Source: Mesostigma viride
Lineage: Eukaryota > Streptophyta > Mesostigmatophyceae > Mesostigmatales > Mesostigmataceae
Assembly (NCBI GenBank): GCA_009746045.1
Contig: RPFO01001222.1
Coordinates: 1 to 64,000, forward strand
Reading direction: 5' to 3'
Length of the DNA: 64,000 bases
A program made the translations under genes and the position numbers. The notes under the pieces were generated by a model. That model had not been told where the DNA came from and did no database searches. It worked only from the letters and a program-made list of their open reading frames with translations. Positions within the stretch are counted from its first letter, which is position 1. Every line of letters begins with the position of its first letter. This document shows, piece after piece, positions 21,013 to 31,159 of the stretch.

Positions 21013-24000
21013 ATGTTGTCCCCTGTAAATGGTCAATCACCCCTAGTGGGACGAACAGTTGTACATAGTAATGGGGGTGTCCCTCTTGTGCAGCAGCAAG
21101 GGGTTGGGAATGATGAGGTGCTTCCACTCAATGATTGCAATAACGCTGCTGCAGCAGTGGAATTCCCTGTGCCTGTGGCAGGTGCAGGGTCTCCAGTTGC
21201 TGGGGTTGACTCTGGGAGTCAAGCCGCCAGACTGGAAGGGCCTGCAGCTTCTGTGGGAACCGGGGCTGGCTCTGGGAGCCGAGCTACCTTGGAGGAGGTC
21301 CCTGGAGCAAGAGAACAGCAGGTGGGTCGTGCTATCCCAAGCACACAGTCTTTGTCACGTTCCTCTCTGTGCAGCCAGGCTGACAGGGGGTTGAGCTATG
21401 CTCAGGCTGGAAACACTCTACACCATATCTTTGGCCACTCTAAGCAGGCAGAGATGTTTGCTTGGAAGATTGGCAAGGAGCCTTTGCTAGAGGCCTGCAG
21501 TGCAGCTGCTCAGAATTGTGTCTGTCAGGAGAATGCTGTTCGCCTCCCACAGTCCCATGCCAGAGAACCTGCTAGAGAGCGGGGGGATATCCAGGTGGAC
21601 ATCCAACACATCAGGGGCATGTATCTGTTGGTGGGGGTGGATAGGTTTAGCAGATATAGGTTGCTGACCATTCTTCCTGGAATGCAGGAGCATCAGCTGT
21701 TGATGGGTCTCCAGTCTTTGTTGCCAGGCTTTGGGGTGTACACCAAGGTGCAAGCTGACTTGCAGTTTGACTGCTTGATCAAGCTGGCTGACCAGCTTCC
21801 TTGTAAGTTGGTAGTGGTCCCTAGGGAATGCCATGGGCAGCAGGGAGCTGTAGAGAGATCTATACGTGAAGTAAAAACAGTGGTGCTAGCAGCTAGGAGT
21901 GTGCCTGTTGTGGCATCAGCTCTAGAGAAAGCAGCTTGGTGTAAGGGGATTGAGGAGCAGCTTAACCACAGGGTAACCTATTACTATGATGGTGTGGCAG
22001 TCTCTCCCCTGGCATTGCAGTTTGGTATGCTATCACAGGACGTGGTGGCAGCCTGCCTGAAGAAGGCAGACAGGGTGTTTTCCAGATTGAGGCGTAAGGA
22101 CAAGGGTTGGAAAATGCTGAGGCCCCAGGTGGGACTGAGGGTCAGGATGTGGAAGGAACCGTCATTACCAGGCAAGCGTGGCAAGTGGCAAGATGGGCAG
22201 GTAACCCATGTTGAGGAAGCTAACCATTCTTGTCTGGTGGCTTTGGAGAGTAATCCCAAGCACGTGTACAGGCTATCCTGGGCTCACGTCAAGGAGAGAA
22301 GGCCAACTGCAATCTGGCCTGAAGACGGCCCTGATCCTCCCTTGGAGGGAGATGAGCAGGATGAGAGCCAGGCAGCAGATGCTAACCCACCATGCTTGGA
22401 TTATGGTCTGTCCTGGATGGATGAGGGTGAGCAGGAGTCTGCTGAGACGTCTGTCACAAGGCCAGAGGTGGCCAGGGCTGCACCACAGTCCAGGGGGCTG
22501 CTTATGGCGGACATCATTCGAGCTCTGCAGAACAGCAAGCGTGATCCCAAGGTATCTAAGCTCACGGGATGGGGGTCATGTGGGGCACCAGCACTAGAAG
22601 TGGATACCAACTCACAGGTGTCCATTCTAAGGGTAGAGGATGCTGCAGGCTTGCAGTGGTCATCCCCTAGCTGCCTAGCTGTGTCTGATTTCTCTGGGAA
22701 TGTGTCCATGAAGATCTTGGGAGAAGTGAGTGTGCCTATCCTGGGGGTGCCCACCACGTTCAGTGTGGTTGAAGGGTATCAGGGGCCTGCCATTCTAGGT
22801 CAGAACTTCTTGTGCTTACCAGGGGTGAGGATATCCTCTGAGGAGCTAGCATTAGAAGGGCAGGGCCGCCTTCCCTTGCAGAGATATCGCTACTCCCAGG
22901 GTCTTAGTGTGGCTGTAAGGGCTGTGAGGGGTCTAGAGGCAGAGGGTCCTGATACAAAGGAGCCCATTGCTGGGGACCTGCTGATCCTCCCTACTACGTT
23001 TGACCCACGTGAGTTGGGTGTGCAGAGGTACCAGATCCCAGGAACGAGTCCTGTACCTTGGCGCAAGCTAGTGGAGATGATGCAAAGCCCCAAGATGGCT
23101 AAGGCATGGACTCTTGGCTTTGTTGCTTCTGGGCATGAGTGGATAGTTGCCAACTGTGCAGAGCCTGTGGATGTCCTCCCTGAGGATCACCAGCTGCTCA
23201 GGTTGATGTTTGTCCTCAAGCTCAAGGAGGTAGATGGCGTGCAGGTGCCACATGTTAGACCAGTTGTGACTGAGTACCATGGCACTGGACAGTTAGCAGA
23301 TGAGGAGCTTTACACACCAGGGATGCTGCATGATACATGGAGGATTTTGTTGTGCATTTACTTGTCTTTTCTGCAGAAGGGGATACCCTATAGCTCTGTG
23401 TTGGTAGATTTCAAGAGGGCTTTTCTTAAGGGTGATCAGCAGGAAGCACAGGATACTTGGCGCACAATACCCCCTTTCTTTGTTAAGGTGCCTGCAGTGT
23501 GGAGGGCAGAGCTGAAGACGAGGTATTTGAGGATTCTCAAAGGCGTGGAAGGCCTTAGATCGAGTCCCATCATCTGGAGGAAGAGCTTGGAGAAGTACCT
23601 CAGGTCTGTCTGTGGTCTCTCAGTCTCTCCAGTTGATCCTTGTCTGTTTCAGGGTAGCTATGAGGGGCTGCCAGCGTTTGCCTCCCTGCATGGTGATGAT
23701 CTGCATCTCCTGGGCCATCCCACTTGGCAAGAGTTGACTCTGGCCAGGATCCAGAAACGGTTTGAACTGGGTAAGATCCAGTACATGGTTGAGAATGAGC
23801 CCATGGTGTTTTGTGGAATGCAGGCGACCTTGGTCCATCAGCAGGGTACATGGTCCATCCAGCTGGAGGGTGGTAAGGATTATCCTCAGCAGATCATAGA
23901 TGCCTTGCAGGAGCCCATCACCCAGGCCAGATGTGCAACAATACGAGGTATGTTGGCATGGCTGGCCAGCATTTGTGCTCCTGACCTGTTGGTACTGAGT

Positions 24001-24600
24001 CGGTTGACCGATTCCCAACTGGTTGAGGTGGGTGCTGAGAGAGTGGTAGAGGCTGTTCGCATGTCTCCCCCTCTCATGCTGGGTCCTTTGGATTTGTACA
24101 GGCCTTTTGACATGATGCTCTATGTGGACAGTTCTATGGATAGTAGGAAGGTCACAGAGGTCAGGGGCCGTGCAGCAGCATTAATATCCCTGGTGCAGGA
24201 ACAGTCCTCTCTGGTCTGCTGGTACAGTCGGTTGCAAAACAGGGTAACTCCCAGCAGTGACATTGCTGAGTGCAGGGCAATCTGTGAAGGGCTTCATACT
24301 GCTCTTTACTTGAGGGAGCTATTTTACCAGCTATGTCAAGTGGCTTCCTGTCGGTTGCAGATGCACACACTGGTAAGAACTGACAGCATGGGCATGGTGC
24401 AGTTTGTGCACAGGCAGCTGGCCAGGAGCAGGGACCTTGATTATTTGTTGCTCAAGGAAATGTCTTGCTTAGCTAACATTGAACATGTGGCTGGCGTGGA
24501 CAACCCTGCAGATGCTCTCACCAAGCTGGAGGAGAAGGCTGAGCTGCAATACCCTTTGCTTCGTGGGCTCATGGCCTCCAAGGGGGGAGGGCCAGAGTAG
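21013..24600 (+). CDS. Pol polyprotein (integrase, protease-like, RT, RNase H), outer element
   Basis: The ORF encodes 1195 aa. An HHCC-type segment (LHHIFGHS near residue 136, then CVC) precedes an integrase core with Asp196 (IQVDIQHI), Asp249 (QADLQFD) and Glu281 (GAVERSIREV). A retropepsin-like domain follows at about residues 525-615 (EVDTNSQVSIL, later AILGQNFLCLPG). The reverse transcriptase spans about 750-980 (YTPGMLHD, VDFKRAFLKGD, catalytic HGDDLHLL at 893-900). RNase H occupies about 1035-1175 (YVDSSMDS, RTDSMGMV, ending HVAGVDNPADALTKLEE, a Copia hallmark). Canonical Copia has protease before integrase; here the order is reversed, and DTG is DTN. The pol frame has TGA at 21004, so pol is not simply continuous with gag. 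Confidence 0.9.
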   Translation: MLSPVNGQSPLVGRTVVHSNGGVPLVQQQGVGNDEVLPLNDCNNAAAAVEFPVPVAGAGSPVAGVDSGSQAARLEGPAASVGTGAGSGSRATLEEVPGAREQQVGRAIPSTQSLSRSSLCSQADRGLSYAQAGNTLHHIFGHSKQAEMFAWKIGKEPLLEACSAAAQNCVCQENAVRLPQSHAREPARERGDIQVDIQHIRGMYLLVGVDRFSRYRLLTILPGMQEHQLLMGLQSLLPGFGVYTKVQADLQFDCLIKLADQLPCKLVVVPRECHGQQGAVERSIREVKTVVLAARSVPVVASALEKAAWCKGIEEQLNHRVTYYYDGVAVSPLALQFGMLSQDVVAACLKKADRVFSRLRRKDKGWKMLRPQVGLRVRMWKEPSLPGKRGKWQDGQVTHVEEANHSCLVALESNPKHVYRLSWAHVKERRPTAIWPEDGPDPPLEGDEQDESQAADANPPCLDYGLSWMDEGEQESAETSVTRPEVARAAPQSRGLLMADIIRALQNSKRDPKVSKLTGWGSCGAPALEVDTNSQVSILRVEDAAGLQWSSPSCLAVSDFSGNVSMKILGEVSVPILGVPTTFSVVEGYQGPAILGQNFLCLPGVRISSEELALEGQGRLPLQRYRYSQGLSVAVRAVRGLEAEGPDTKEPIAGDLLILPTTFDPRELGVQRYQIPGTSPVPWRKLVEMMQSPKMAKAWTLGFVASGHEWIVANCAEPVDVLPEDHQLLRLMFVLKLKEVDGVQVPHVRPVVTEYHGTGQLADEELYTPGMLHDTWRILLCIYLSFLQKGIPYSSVLVDFKRAFLKGDQQEAQDTWRTIPPFFVKVPAVWRAELKTRYLRILKGVEGLRSSPIIWRKSLEKYLRSVCGLSVSPVDPCLFQGSYEGLPAFASLHGDDLHLLGHPTWQELTLARIQKRFELGKIQYMVENEPMVFCGMQATLVHQQGTWSIQLEGGKDYPQQIIDALQEPITQARCATIRGMLAWLASICAPDLLVLSRLTDSQLVEVGAERVVEAVRMSPPLMLGPLDLYRPFDMMLYVDSSMDSRKVTEVRGRAAALISLVQEQSSLVCWYSRLQNRVTPSSDIAECRAICEGLHTALYLRELFYQLCQVASCRLQMHTLVRTDSMGMVQFVHRQLARSRDLDYLLLKEMSCLANIEHVAGVDNPADALTKLEEKAELQYPLLRGLMASKGGGPE

Positions 24601-25387
24601 ACCAAACAGCCTTGCTCTAGGTGGGAGGCATCCCAGTGGGCTGGGCAGCCACGTGGTGGCTGACAGCAGGTCCTTCAGAGTTCAGACACACTCTGCTGGA
24701 CAGGGGTCAGGGTGGAGTCACTCCCCTGGCTGAGAATTTCGCCTGGCTCTGTCATGGAGCTGCAGAAGAGTCTTAAGGACTTTGTAATGGGCCTTGGGTC
24801 TTCATGGAATGGACCCTGCAAGGGCAGCCCAAGTGTTGGCTCTAACAGGTTGCTGTACATTTGTATATATTCTCTGTAACCAACCTGTTGCATGCTAATA
24901 AAATCCCTGGTTGTGTGACCATGTTGGACGTGGTTGCCAGGGGCCTCACTATGGGTTATACTCCTTTATAATAAAACATAATCTTGTTATTGTCATGTCT
25001 TGTTGTTTGTGATGCTCAGTTCCAGGAGCTGATCCAAACCTGGAGGATATGGGGTGGGGTTCGATTCCCCAGCTGACCTCAGCCTGGCATGTGTGAATCC
25101 TGAGTTTATCCCTCAGTGAGGACATGGGCTCCCCATGTGTTGGCTAACATTTGTCAGGGCTCTCTCAGTCTTTGGAAGGATTTAAAAGATAAAGGAGGCT
25201 CCGTGGCGGGCGCCATATGAACGGGCGCCTGTGATAACTGGATGACCAGGAACTCACAATAGTACGTTCATGGACTCCTCTATCCAAACTCCTCTGACTA
25301 AGTGAAGACCTAACTTTAATCTACACCAGGTTCCCAAAGAAAGGGTTGGGATGTCATGTGGGTCAGAGGGCAACCTTTGAACCAATG
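24601..25387 (+). other. 3' untranslated part of the outer element, before the inner insertion
   Basis: There is no ORF. It contains AATAAAATCC (about 24897) and AATAAAACAT (about 24970), possible poly(A) signals. It also has a T-arm-like hairpin TGGGGTTCGATTCCCCA near 25053, without the rest of a tRNA. The region continues after the inner element at 33049-33194. Confidence 0.6.
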
Positions 25388-25392
25388 AGCAG
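25388..25392. repeat. Target-site duplication, inner element, left
   Basis: AGCAG directly precedes the left LTR; the same five bases follow the right LTR at 33044-33048. Confidence 0.85.
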
Positions 25393-25865
25393 AGTTAGAA
25401 TGCGGTGGGATAAATTGCTTGAGAACACTGTAAGCTGTGAGCAATGAATTGCTTGGTTCATTAGAAAATAGGTTTACCCTTTATCAACGTTCCTCTCACC
25501 GGCTGCGCCGCCAGTGACCGTTGGGTGCAGACCGTTGGCCCGAGGCCACACGATGACAGGTAGCAGTCTAGTCACTGCATCGTGCGATCACAAATCAATG
25601 CACGCTGCAGTACGGTCCCTATCTAGGATACTCTAGTACCGTCCAATGACAGGACACTACGTATACTGGGTACTGACATCTGTCACGTACCTCAGTACCC
25701 AAAGTACCTATCTAGGGAAACGTATGCGACTCGACTAGCATTCCTATCTGCATAGCCCACGTGGTATTTATATTCACATACCAACGTAGGTTTACAAGGC
25801 TTATTCATACGTTGTATTCACAATGCCTTTGAGACTTAGTCTACAGCAAAGCATGGAGACTAACT
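25393..25865 (-). repeat. 3' LTR of the inner element
   Basis: The 473-bp copy matches 32572-33043. It contains an inverted pair GGGTACTGA and TCAGTACCC and, on the minus strand, a TATA-like GAATATAAATACC (about 25763-25775). Confidence 0.92.
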
Positions 25866-26239
25866 CCAGTATTGTTTTATTATTTATTTCTTAATGCAGG
25901 TCTGCACCCCCAACATTATTGTTATTGTTTTTAAGTTGATTAGGGGTACAAAAGAGACATGGCTGGTTGAGCCAGGTTGGTTACAGCTGGCTGTTCTGGC
26001 CAGGTGTTATATTGCACATTAAATAAGGTGTACACAGCTGGCTGGTTTGGCCAGTTACTGAAGCACACATTAAGTAAATGGATACAAAGCTTGTGTCCTC
26101 AAGCTGCAAATGGATACAAATCTGACCTAGCCAGCACTCACACCCCACAACGAATGTGTTGAATTTTATGGCGCCCAGCAGCTATCGCTGTGGTAAGGGG
26201 GTGTGGTGGTTGTGTACTGTGCTATGGCCAGTCATTTAT
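25866..26239 (-). other. 3' untranslated part of the inner element
   Basis: The minus strand next to the LTR is A-rich (GAAATAAATAATAAAA), the only candidate for a polypurine tract. CTGGTTGGGCCAG-like repeats occur at 25960-26060. No ORF is seen. Confidence 0.5.
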
Positions 26240-28468
26240 TCAAACACTGACTCTGATATCATAGGGGTTCATGTTCTGAAAGAGGAGCTGGTACTGTTGG
26301 CCAGCAGCATCCCGCAGCTTCGTGAGAGCGTCTGCTGGGTTGTCCTCATCATCCACATGAGTCCAGCTGGAAAAATAGGTGGCCTCCTGTTTGAGGATCA
26401 CCCAATCCAAGTCAGTGTGGACAGCAGCAGAGACAGATTTCTTGGTTAGAAAACTGATCACAGATTGGCTGTCAGTATAGAGATGTGAGATGACATTGCA
26501 TGTGCTGCCTGCCTGGGTTTGTAGCCAGGTGAGCATGTGCTGCAGGGAACGAGCATGCAATGCAGCAGACACCACAGCACGACATTCAGCTGAGTTGCTG
26601 CTGCCAGGTTTTCTGCGGTGTAGCCTGCTGTACCAGGAAGTGAGGGACATGTAATCTGACCTGTTGGTGAGAAAAAACAGCCCTGATTCCCGTGCCCCCA
26701 TCTGATTGATTGTTCTGCTCTCCATGGAGCTGTCCATGACACATTGGATGTGGATGTCTTCCATCAGATTCAGGCCATGGAGGATGAGGGGGGGACAGTC
26801 ATTGACCAACTTCCTGATGTGACTGCATTTGATCTTGACTAGAACATCATGGGTGACCCTGCTGATGACAGCTAAGGGAGCCCCACAGATGGCTGACCAC
26901 CACCCCAGTTTGCCCTGAACAGTGGCACACATATGTAAGGGGAGGTAGTTGTCCTGCAGCAGATCTAGACAATCTTGGATATATTCTGCAGGAGGGGAGA
27001 GAGAGCAGACCCACTGATCTGGCTGCCTATGCAGCTGCAACATGATGCCACAGAACTGGATGGGGGTTGTGCTCAATTCCACCTGTTTGCCAATCTCATA
27101 TGATTCCTGGACCTGCTGAATAAAGGTTTCCACCTCAGCTCTAGGCCCACAAATGAGTTGGTCATCTCCATGCCACACAAAGAACAGCAGTCCAGAGGGG
27201 GTGGGTACAACAAAAAAGCATGGGTCCAGGTCATCATACGTGGCCTTGAGCTTTTTGAATACTTCCTCTGCTGAGTCTCTGAAAATTTTTGGGGCACTGA
27301 CAAGCCCTTCCACCCCAATGTTGATGATAAGGTGGGGCTCATCAATATAAGGTTTCCACACAGCTGGGGTGTCTACCACGTACACCTTCCCTTTCCACAC
27401 AGATTCAGCCTTTTCTGGGTCCCCCCTGAGGAAGGCCCTTTTAATATCAGTGGCTTTGCAGACATAGTCTTGGCCTGCATTGAGGTTGTGGAGGAAGAGG
27501 GAGAGCATGATCCTGAGTGAGGTTTGTTGCAGCCCAGGTGTGTATGTTTCCCCTTTTGGCAGTGTGGAGGTCCCCTTTAATTCTGTGACACATGGTCTGG
27601 CATGGAAGATTGGGGAGCCCACTTTTTGTGGTTTTTGTTTGAGAACAAATTTTAATCTGAGCTTTTTGGCTCCCTCTGGCACGTCCCATGAAGGGGTGAC
27701 AGGCGGTTTGTATTGAGGGTTTTTGGGGTTGGGCAGGACCCATTCCTGCCTGGCTTGGTGGACAATGGCCATCAGCCACTTGGTAAACCCTTTTTGTGTT
27801 TTGCATTCTTGTATGACGTGGGAGATTTGGTGGGGTGAGTGCATGGCTATGTCCCACTTACCCAGCCCAAAGGCTGAGGGATGGAGGAACTGGCTGTGCA
27901 CTAACTTGTCCAGATCAGGGATCTCCCCTGGTGCATACTGAGTGTTGACTGCCTTGATGACAGCATCCATACCAGGGACAATACTGGAGAGAGGGATTTT
28001 AAAGTGGTCCAGAGGAACTGCACCCACCCCTGTGACACTGAGCTCATTAGCTGAGATAAGCACCCCAGGATAGGATACAAAAGGTTCCCCCAACAAGGTG
28101 TTACCAGAGTACCCCTCCACCACCTGGAAGGGTGTCTGAATACCAAGTATAGGGAGCATCACTTGTCCCACTACATCCAGTGAGCTTTGGCCTGAGAAAT
28201 CCTGCACCCGTGCCCAAAATGAAGGTGCAATCTCAAGACCAGGGATGGCTTGTGCACTGATCACACTGACCTGTGCCTGAGTGTCTATTGCCAGGGTCCA
28301 GGGGTCCTGACTAGTGCACACAGCTGAGACTTTTGCCAACCCTGCGGCCACAGCAGCTTGTTGCTTATGTGACCTGTGTAATGCTTGCAAGGCGACTGCC
28401 AATCTTGACCTCAGAGCGGGAGGGTTGGCAGACAATTTGGTGCCTTGGGGCTGAGCTAATGCTTCCAA
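26240..28468 (-). CDS. Protease-like, RT and RNase H polyprotein, inner element
   Basis: The frame encodes about 742 aa and is open upstream to about 28564, overlapping the integrase ORF by about 75 bases. The protease-like domain is at residues 55-140: LAIDTQAQVSVIS, then LPILGIQTPFQVVEGY and NTLLGEPFVSYPG, with DTQ in place of DTG. The RT part has YTPGLQQ, DIKRAFLRGDPEK and FVWHGDDQLICG (catalytic DD). RNase H has CVMDSSMES and YTDSQSV and ends EDNPADALTKL. The organisation equals the outer element's pol from its protease onward, but here it is a separate frame. A shift of -1 relative to the integrase ORF would join them. Confidence 0.9.
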   Translation of the reverse strand: MEALAQPQGTKLSANPPALRSRLAVALQALHRSHKQQAAVAAGLAKVSAVCTSQDPWTLAIDTQAQVSVISAQAIPGLEIAPSFWARVQDFSGQSSLDVVGQVMLPILGIQTPFQVVEGYSGNTLLGEPFVSYPGVLISANELSVTGVGAVPLDHFKIPLSSIVPGMDAVIKAVNTQYAPGEIPDLDKLVHSQFLHPSAFGLGKWDIAMHSPHQISHVIQECKTQKGFTKWLMAIVHQARQEWVLPNPKNPQYKPPVTPSWDVPEGAKKLRLKFVLKQKPQKVGSPIFHARPCVTELKGTSTLPKGETYTPGLQQTSLRIMLSLFLHNLNAGQDYVCKATDIKRAFLRGDPEKAESVWKGKVYVVDTPAVWKPYIDEPHLIINIGVEGLVSAPKIFRDSAEEVFKKLKATYDDLDPCFFVVPTPSGLLFFVWHGDDQLICGPRAEVETFIQQVQESYEIGKQVELSTTPIQFCGIMLQLHRQPDQWVCSLSPPAEYIQDCLDLLQDNYLPLHMCATVQGKLGWWSAICGAPLAVISRVTHDVLVKIKCSHIRKLVNDCPPLILHGLNLMEDIHIQCVMDSSMESRTINQMGARESGLFFLTNRSDYMSLTSWYSRLHRRKPGSSNSAECRAVVSAALHARSLQHMLTWLQTQAGSTCNVISHLYTDSQSVISFLTKKSVSAAVHTDLDWVILKQEATYFSSWTHVDDEDNPADALTKLRDAAGQQYQLLFQNMNPYDIRVSV

Positions 28469-28488
28469 CCCAGCTACCTCGTGCCTGG

Positions 28489-29952
28489 TTAAGCAATCCC
28501 CAGGTTGTGAAGTGGGCCTGGCTTCACTGAGGGTGGAAGGTTCACAGAGGGTGCTGTGGTGCTGTCAACAGCAGTAATTGGTGGCTCAGAGCTACTGCTG
28601 GGCATGCTGGAGTTGCCAGATAGAAGTAGTGAGTCCATGCTTAAAGACTCTTCCCCAGGCACGTCTGCCATGGGAGAATAATACTTCTTAATTCTATGAC
28701 AGCTCACCCTGTGACGCTTCCCATTGATATTGTGCTTGACCTCCACGGTCTTGCTGTTTTTGGTAAATCCACGGATGGTAACTGGACCTAGCCAAGTTCC
28801 AACCTTACCAAAGCTGTTTTCCTTGTAATAGAGAACTTGATCACCTTTTTGGAATACTGGCCTGGAATGGGTTTTATCTTTTTCTGCCAGTTTTGCTGAG
28901 GTTTGTGCACGTGCAGTGTTGTACAGTGCTATCACCTCTGGGGGATATACACCTGCCTGCAGGCCTGCTGGGATTACTTCACCCCACGTGGCATGCAAGA
29001 CAGGTCTCATGTTTAGGGTTGTGCACATTTCATGACACCAGAGTGCCCTGTCACAATAGACCCCTGAAGTAGCATCCTTGGAAGGATTTTTGGCTAGTAG
29101 GGTTTTGACAGATCTGATGGTTCTTTCAATGACCCCCTGACCCTCATGATCTTCCAGCCCAGCAATCTCTATTGCTTCACACCCTTCCAGGTCAGTCAGA
29201 CAAGAAAATTGTTGATCAAGCAAAATTCTGTCAACTGGGTAGAATCTGGGTAAAGCAATCATGAGTGCAACACGTAGCTGCCCTGCAGACATGCCAGGTA
29301 GGGGTTCCATTACTGTGAACCTGGACCATGAGTCTTTTAGGATCAGGTAGGGTTGGACATCTTTGTTGATGTGCATCACATCCCCCACTATCATGCCCCT
29401 ATTGGTGGAAGGAGTTGCAGTATGCCATTTTTGAGGTTTGGGGCTATTGAACTGACATTCTTGACAGTGTTGTCTAGCCAGTTTTACTGCATTCCTGAGT
29501 TGTTTTCCCATGCTACTACCCCCCAGCCGTCTGGCCAGTTCCTCAGCCACTGTTTCATGACCCATGGCTAGGTGCAGCTGATGAGCAAGCTCCTTGATAT
29601 CTATGGAGTTGTCAACAGTAGGGGTTAGTGCTTTTATGTAAGGTTCCAGAACAGGGTGTTGGGAGGACAGTAAGGTTGCTGCCTCAAAATCAATTATGCC
29701 CTGGTTGCCATCCCCAATGGTAATGAGATCATCATCCTCAGAGTACATAAGGTGAGTGAACTCACATTGATTTGGGTAGCGAGGCCTGTTGCAACGGCTG
29801 CCTGGAGGCCCCAGGGGATGACGTGCGTGCCAGCAGCCCGGGCAGAGATCCACCCCGTTGGCCAGGGAGTCGTTGTTGGGGCAGTTGTGCCGTGCGTGCC
29901 CTCGTTGGAAGCACCTCAGGCACCTTATGGACCCCCCAGGGTTGCCAGGCTG

Positions 29953-29983
<31 letters not shown>

Positions 29984-30123
29984 CCCTGCTGGGACCGGTT
30001 CTGGCCCTGCTGGGACCTGTTGTTGTTGTTGTTTTGGCCCTGTTGGGACCTGTTGTTATTGTTGCCCTGCTGGGACCTGTTGTTGTTGTTGTTGTTGTTG
30101 TTGGGGTTGCCATGCAGGGGCAC
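28489..30123 (-). CDS. Nucleocapsid and integrase ORF, inner element
   Basis: The frame starts inside an Asn/Gln-Ser-rich repeat (AAC and CAG codons). A CCHC knuckle CLRCFQRGHARHNC and a second Cys/His group CPGCWHARHP follow. The integrase zinc part has HLAMGHE and HCQEC. The catalytic core shows GDVMHI (Asp), ILLDQQFSCL (Asp) and GQGVIERTIRSVK (Glu), with 29 residues between the last two. A C-terminal beta segment (KGDQVLYYKENSFGKVGTW) resembles the integrase DNA-binding domain. No protease motif lies between the knuckles and the integrase. It ends HNLGIA-stop. Confidence 0.88.
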
Positions 30124-30863
30124 ACGGTGCCACGTGTTGCCACGCCCCTGAGAGCCACTGCCCCCTTGGTGGGAGGACTTGTGGGTCTTGGGTGCCCCCC
30201 CTGGCTGGCCTGCCCCTTGCGTTTGTGGCCTTGGACACCCTGGACCTTGGGGTCCTGGGCCTGGTTGTTGCCAGTACCCAGGGGGTCCACTGCCTCCTCG
30301 ATATAGAGCATGGCAGCTCTGAAGTTGTCCCAGAGGGACTTGAGGCCTGTAAGCAGGGTAGCCAGGACAGAAGGTTGCAAATTAGCTTTTGTTAGCCAGG
30401 TGTGGATGAGATACCTTGGTTGGAGCTTGAGAAGCTCAAGGTCTTTCTCAATCATTACCCTGTATGTTTTTGCATCCCCAGAGAGGTTATTCTTGTTCAC
30501 CTTATATGCAGCAAGCCAGTTGAAACGTTCTACTGCTTCCATGTGGTTATTGGTAAGCACTAGCTGTTTCAGATCAGTGATAAAGGTAGGCCACTGTTCA
30601 ATGGCTGCTTCAGGTGTCAGGGTACGTTCCTGATAGGTTTGAATCAATGCTCTGATTGCAGGAGATGATTGATGGAATGTGGAGGAGGCCCTGAGAGCCT
30701 TAAACTGATGTCTAAGGTTAAGACCTTCCATCCCATACTCCAAAGCAAAAACAAATTGCTTAGCTTGTTCAACAGTGTGACCCTCAGGCAAGCCAGCAAT
30801 ATTGATTTTGGATTCCTTTTTATGAGGGTTAAACACACCTGTGAGAGGGGGGTTGGCCCTCAA
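30124..30863 (-). CDS. Gag capsid part, inner element
   Basis: The helical protein has KINIAGLPEGHTVEQAKQFV, a WPTFITDLKQLVLTNNHMEA segment and LATLLTGLKSLWDNFRAAM, in keeping with a Copia capsid. The frame runs into Thr-rich nonsense where the AAC repeat begins; the next frame (30123 onward) reads the same DNA as Asn/Gln and continues into the zinc knuckles. The real product therefore changes frame near 30130-30180. At its start the preceding coiled-coil frame ends TDAS-stop and a -1 step gives LRANPPL. Confidence 0.8.
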
Positions 30864-31156
30864 GAAGCGTCGGTTGCTTGTTGCAGGCGGGTGGGGTCCA
30901 GGTTGATGGTCCCCCGCTCATACCGCGACATCAGGGCGCGCAGGCCCTCGACAGTTTGCAGCTGGTTAGCTGTTAACTGCTGATCTTGCAACGAGGCCAG
31001 CTGGGCCTGGAGAATGGCGAGCTGTTCCAGGACATCCCCGCTCCTTGGGGGGGCCTCAGCAGGCCTGTTGGGTGCCTGTGGCACCTCTGCACCTCCCCCC
31101 AGGGCCTCCTGGGGTCCTGGCCACCCCCCCTGGTTTGGGAGGGGGCCCCAACCCAC
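30860..31156 (-). CDS. Coiled-coil part of gag, inner element
   Basis: A short frame with DVLEQLAILQAQLASLQDQ, a clear heptad-like coiled coil, then RALMSRYERGTINLDPTRLQ. It lies between the first ORF and the capsid frame and fits neither without a frame change. The upstream junction is a C-rich tract (about 31150-31200) where single-base slips are likely. Confidence 0.6.
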   Translation of the reverse strand: MGWGPLPNQGGWPGPQEALGGGAEVPQAPNRPAEAPPRSGDVLEQLAILQAQLASLQDQQLTANQLQTVEGLRALMSRYERGTINLDPTRLQQATDAS

Positions 31157-31159
31157 AGG

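Noticed and set aside
25045-25080. Possible tRNA from TGGGGTTCGATTCCCCA
   Set aside because: Only a T-arm-like hairpin is present; no acceptor, D or anticodon arm could be matched around it.
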